From assembly GCA_021778815.1 (NCBI GenBank), contig JAJYBW010000199.1, positions 1 through 6,576 of the forward strand: a stretch of 6,576 nt of DNA, read 5' to 3'. Of the stretch, positions 5,469 to 6,576 are shown piece by piece. The first letter of the stretch is position 1. Every line of letters starts with the position of its first letter. Origin of the DNA: Acidobacteriota bacterium. GTDB lineage: Bacteria; Acidobacteriota; Terriglobia; Terriglobales; Acidobacteriaceae. Below the pieces are notes generated by a model. That model was not told where the DNA came from, made no database searches, and saw nothing but the letters and a program-made list of their open reading frames with translations. The translations under genes and the position numbers were made by a program.

Positions 5469-6576
5469 CTAGAAAAAAGTCTGCACCACATCGATGATCT
5501 GATAGCTAGCGTCCAGCACTGGAAGATAGCGCCACTTGTCGAAGGTCAAACATGGATGGGAAATATCAAGCCCAATCATGTCGCCCACCCGGACATCCTC
5601 ACCCTCGGAGATTTTCATAAAAGCGTGCTGATCCATCATGCGGATGAGCTCCCAGTGGCTGGGACAGGCGCGAGGAGCGGCCTGGCCTGGCCGATAATGC
5701 AGGCTGGGAGTTGGCAAGCCGGCATCGAAGGCAGCATCGCGTTTGCCCAGGGTGAGAATCGCTGTTTCTTTTTCTGGAATCGATTGCACGTAAGCCCAAA
5801 GTTGTAGGGCGGGCAGCAGACCGGAATGCATCTTCTTCGCGATGGGATTTCTGGTCAGGATCTTATTCTGAGCCTGACGATAGACGCCCACATCATGCGT
5901 GAGATAGCAGCCGGGACGCAAAACAATCTCGAGCGGGTATGCGATGTCGGCGGTGGAGAAAACTTCTGCCACCACGTCGTACCATGAAGAACCGGCGCCG
6001 GAGAGTATCGCTGGATTGCGGTCGAAGTGATTTCCTTTAGCGAGCTTGGCGGCCAACTCGACGGCATGATTCAGGAAAGCTCGAATCGCGGTTTCGTCCT
6101 GCAGCACCCCCTCATACAACTCGACGCCGCAGACGGCGATGGCATTTCGCCACGGATGAAGCGCGGCCAGCAGCTCGTCGAATTGCTGCGGATTGCGAAT
6201 GCCGGCGCGCCCACCGTTCACACCCAACTCGATCAGGACATTCAGACGCTGATGATGAGTGGAGAAGAATTCTCCCAGCTGCGACGCTTGTTGCGCTGAA
6301 TCGACGAGGCAATAGAATTCAAATTTCTGGTCCCGCAAGAGTCGCGAGACAATTTCCATATTCTGTTGTCCGACCAATTGGTTGGCCATCAAAACGCGGC
6401 GAACACCATGCTCATAGGCGACCCGCGACTGATGCGCCGTTGCCAGGGTGATCCCCCAGGCGCCGGTTTGCAGTTGGCGCGCGAAAAGCGCAGGGGCCAT
6501 GGTGGTTTTTCCGTGTGGAGCGAGGTTGACGCCGTAGGCTTGAATGAATTGCTGCATCCACGCAAGGTTGTGCGCC
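5469..6576 (-). CDS. PLP-dependent amino acid deaminase, D-serine dehydratase-like (5' end cut by window)
   Basis: A fold-type III pyridoxal-phosphate enzyme (alanine racemase-like N-terminal barrel plus D-serine dehydratase-like C-terminal domain). The family removes ammonia from D-serine-like substrates to give a 2-keto acid, or acts as a D-threonine aldolase. An internal ATG lies at 6557, but the frame stays open to the window edge with family-like residues (AHNLAW before that Met), so the gene starts outside the window and probably lacks some tens of residues here. Counting from Met-6557, Lys17 in APHGKTTM is the expected PLP lysine. Other family blocks are ILSGAGSSWYDVVAE (184-198), VLRPGCYLTHDVGVY (212-226), LQLWAYVQS (251-259), DQHAF (309-313) and SHPCLTFDKW (333-342). 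His334-x-Cys336 matches the zinc-binding H-x-C of eukaryotic-type D-serine dehydratases. It ends with TAG at 5469-5471, 51 bases before the amidase. Family call is firm; the exact substrate is not known. Confidence 0.9.
   Translation of the reverse strand, partial: AHNLAWMQQFIQAYGVNLAPHGKTTMAPALFARQLQTGAWGITLATAHQSRVAYEHGVRRVLMANQLVGQQNMEIVSRLLRDQKFEFYCLVDSAQQASQLGEFFSTHHQRLNVLIELGVNGGRAGIRNPQQFDELLAALHPWRNAIAVCGVELYEGVLQDETAIRAFLNHAVELAAKLAKGNHFDRNPAILSGAGSSWYDVVAEVFSTADIAYPLEIVLRPGCYLTHDVGVYRQAQNKILTRNPIAKKMHSGLLPALQLWAYVQSIPEKETAILTLGKRDAAFDAGLPTPSLHYRPGQAAPRACPSHWELIRMMDQHAFMKISEGEDVRVGDMIGLDISHPCLTFDKWRYLPVLDASYQIIDVVQTFF

Noticed and set aside
6555..6557. The ATG at 6557 (minus strand) as the true start of the deaminase.
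   Set aside because: The frame is open to the window edge with family-like residues before this Met, and the PLP lysine would sit at residue 17, leaving the N-terminus too short for the family.

Overview
The window shows a typical bacterial chromosomal segment. It is gene-dense, mid-to-high GC by eye, and holds five protein genes in two convergent groups. I see no RNA genes, CRISPR array, insertion sequence or phage genes. The exporter architecture (TetR regulator, inner-membrane-anchored HlyD-type adaptor, ABC-2 transporter) implies a Gram-negative (diderm) cell. Codon use and protein style would fit a soil bacterium such as an Acidobacteriota member or a proteobacterium, but that placement is only an impression.

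Left part, 1-4009, plus strand: a complete, tightly packed export operon. An extended -10 promoter (TGATATACT, 42-50) is followed immediately by a perfect inverted repeat, TTAACT-N4-AGTTAA (52-67). This repeat is the probable operator of the TetR-family repressor that starts three bases later (71-829). The next genes encode an HlyD/YbhG-like membrane-fusion protein (826-1890), a DrrA-like ABC ATPase (1887-2900) and one ABC-2 permease (2897-4009). All three junctions are four-base ATGA stop/start overlaps, so the four genes are probably co-transcribed and translationally coupled. The layout recalls the E. coli cecR-ybhG-ybhF-ybhS-ybhR cluster in a reduced form, with one nucleotide-binding domain per ATPase and one permease gene. 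The presumed mechanism is that a ligand releases the repressor and switches on a pump for that compound or a related one. The substrate cannot be read from the sequence.

Right part, 4035-6576, minus strand: two metabolic genes read toward the export operon. The upstream one, cut by the right edge, encodes a fold-type III PLP enzyme of the D-serine dehydratase-like 'amino acid deaminase' group. After a 51-bp gap carrying a 9-bp-period direct repeat comes an amidase-signature hydrolase with an intact Lys-Ser-Ser triad and a GTG start. Both enzymes would release ammonia, which suggests a small nitrogen-scavenging or D-amino-acid catabolic unit; this is inference. The two groups converge with 25 bp between stop codons and no recognisable intrinsic terminator.

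Nothing here forces a claim of a wholly new system. The most informative points are the promoter/operator design, the chain of ATGA overlaps, the minimal one-permease exporter, and the pairing of amidase with D-amino-acid deaminase.
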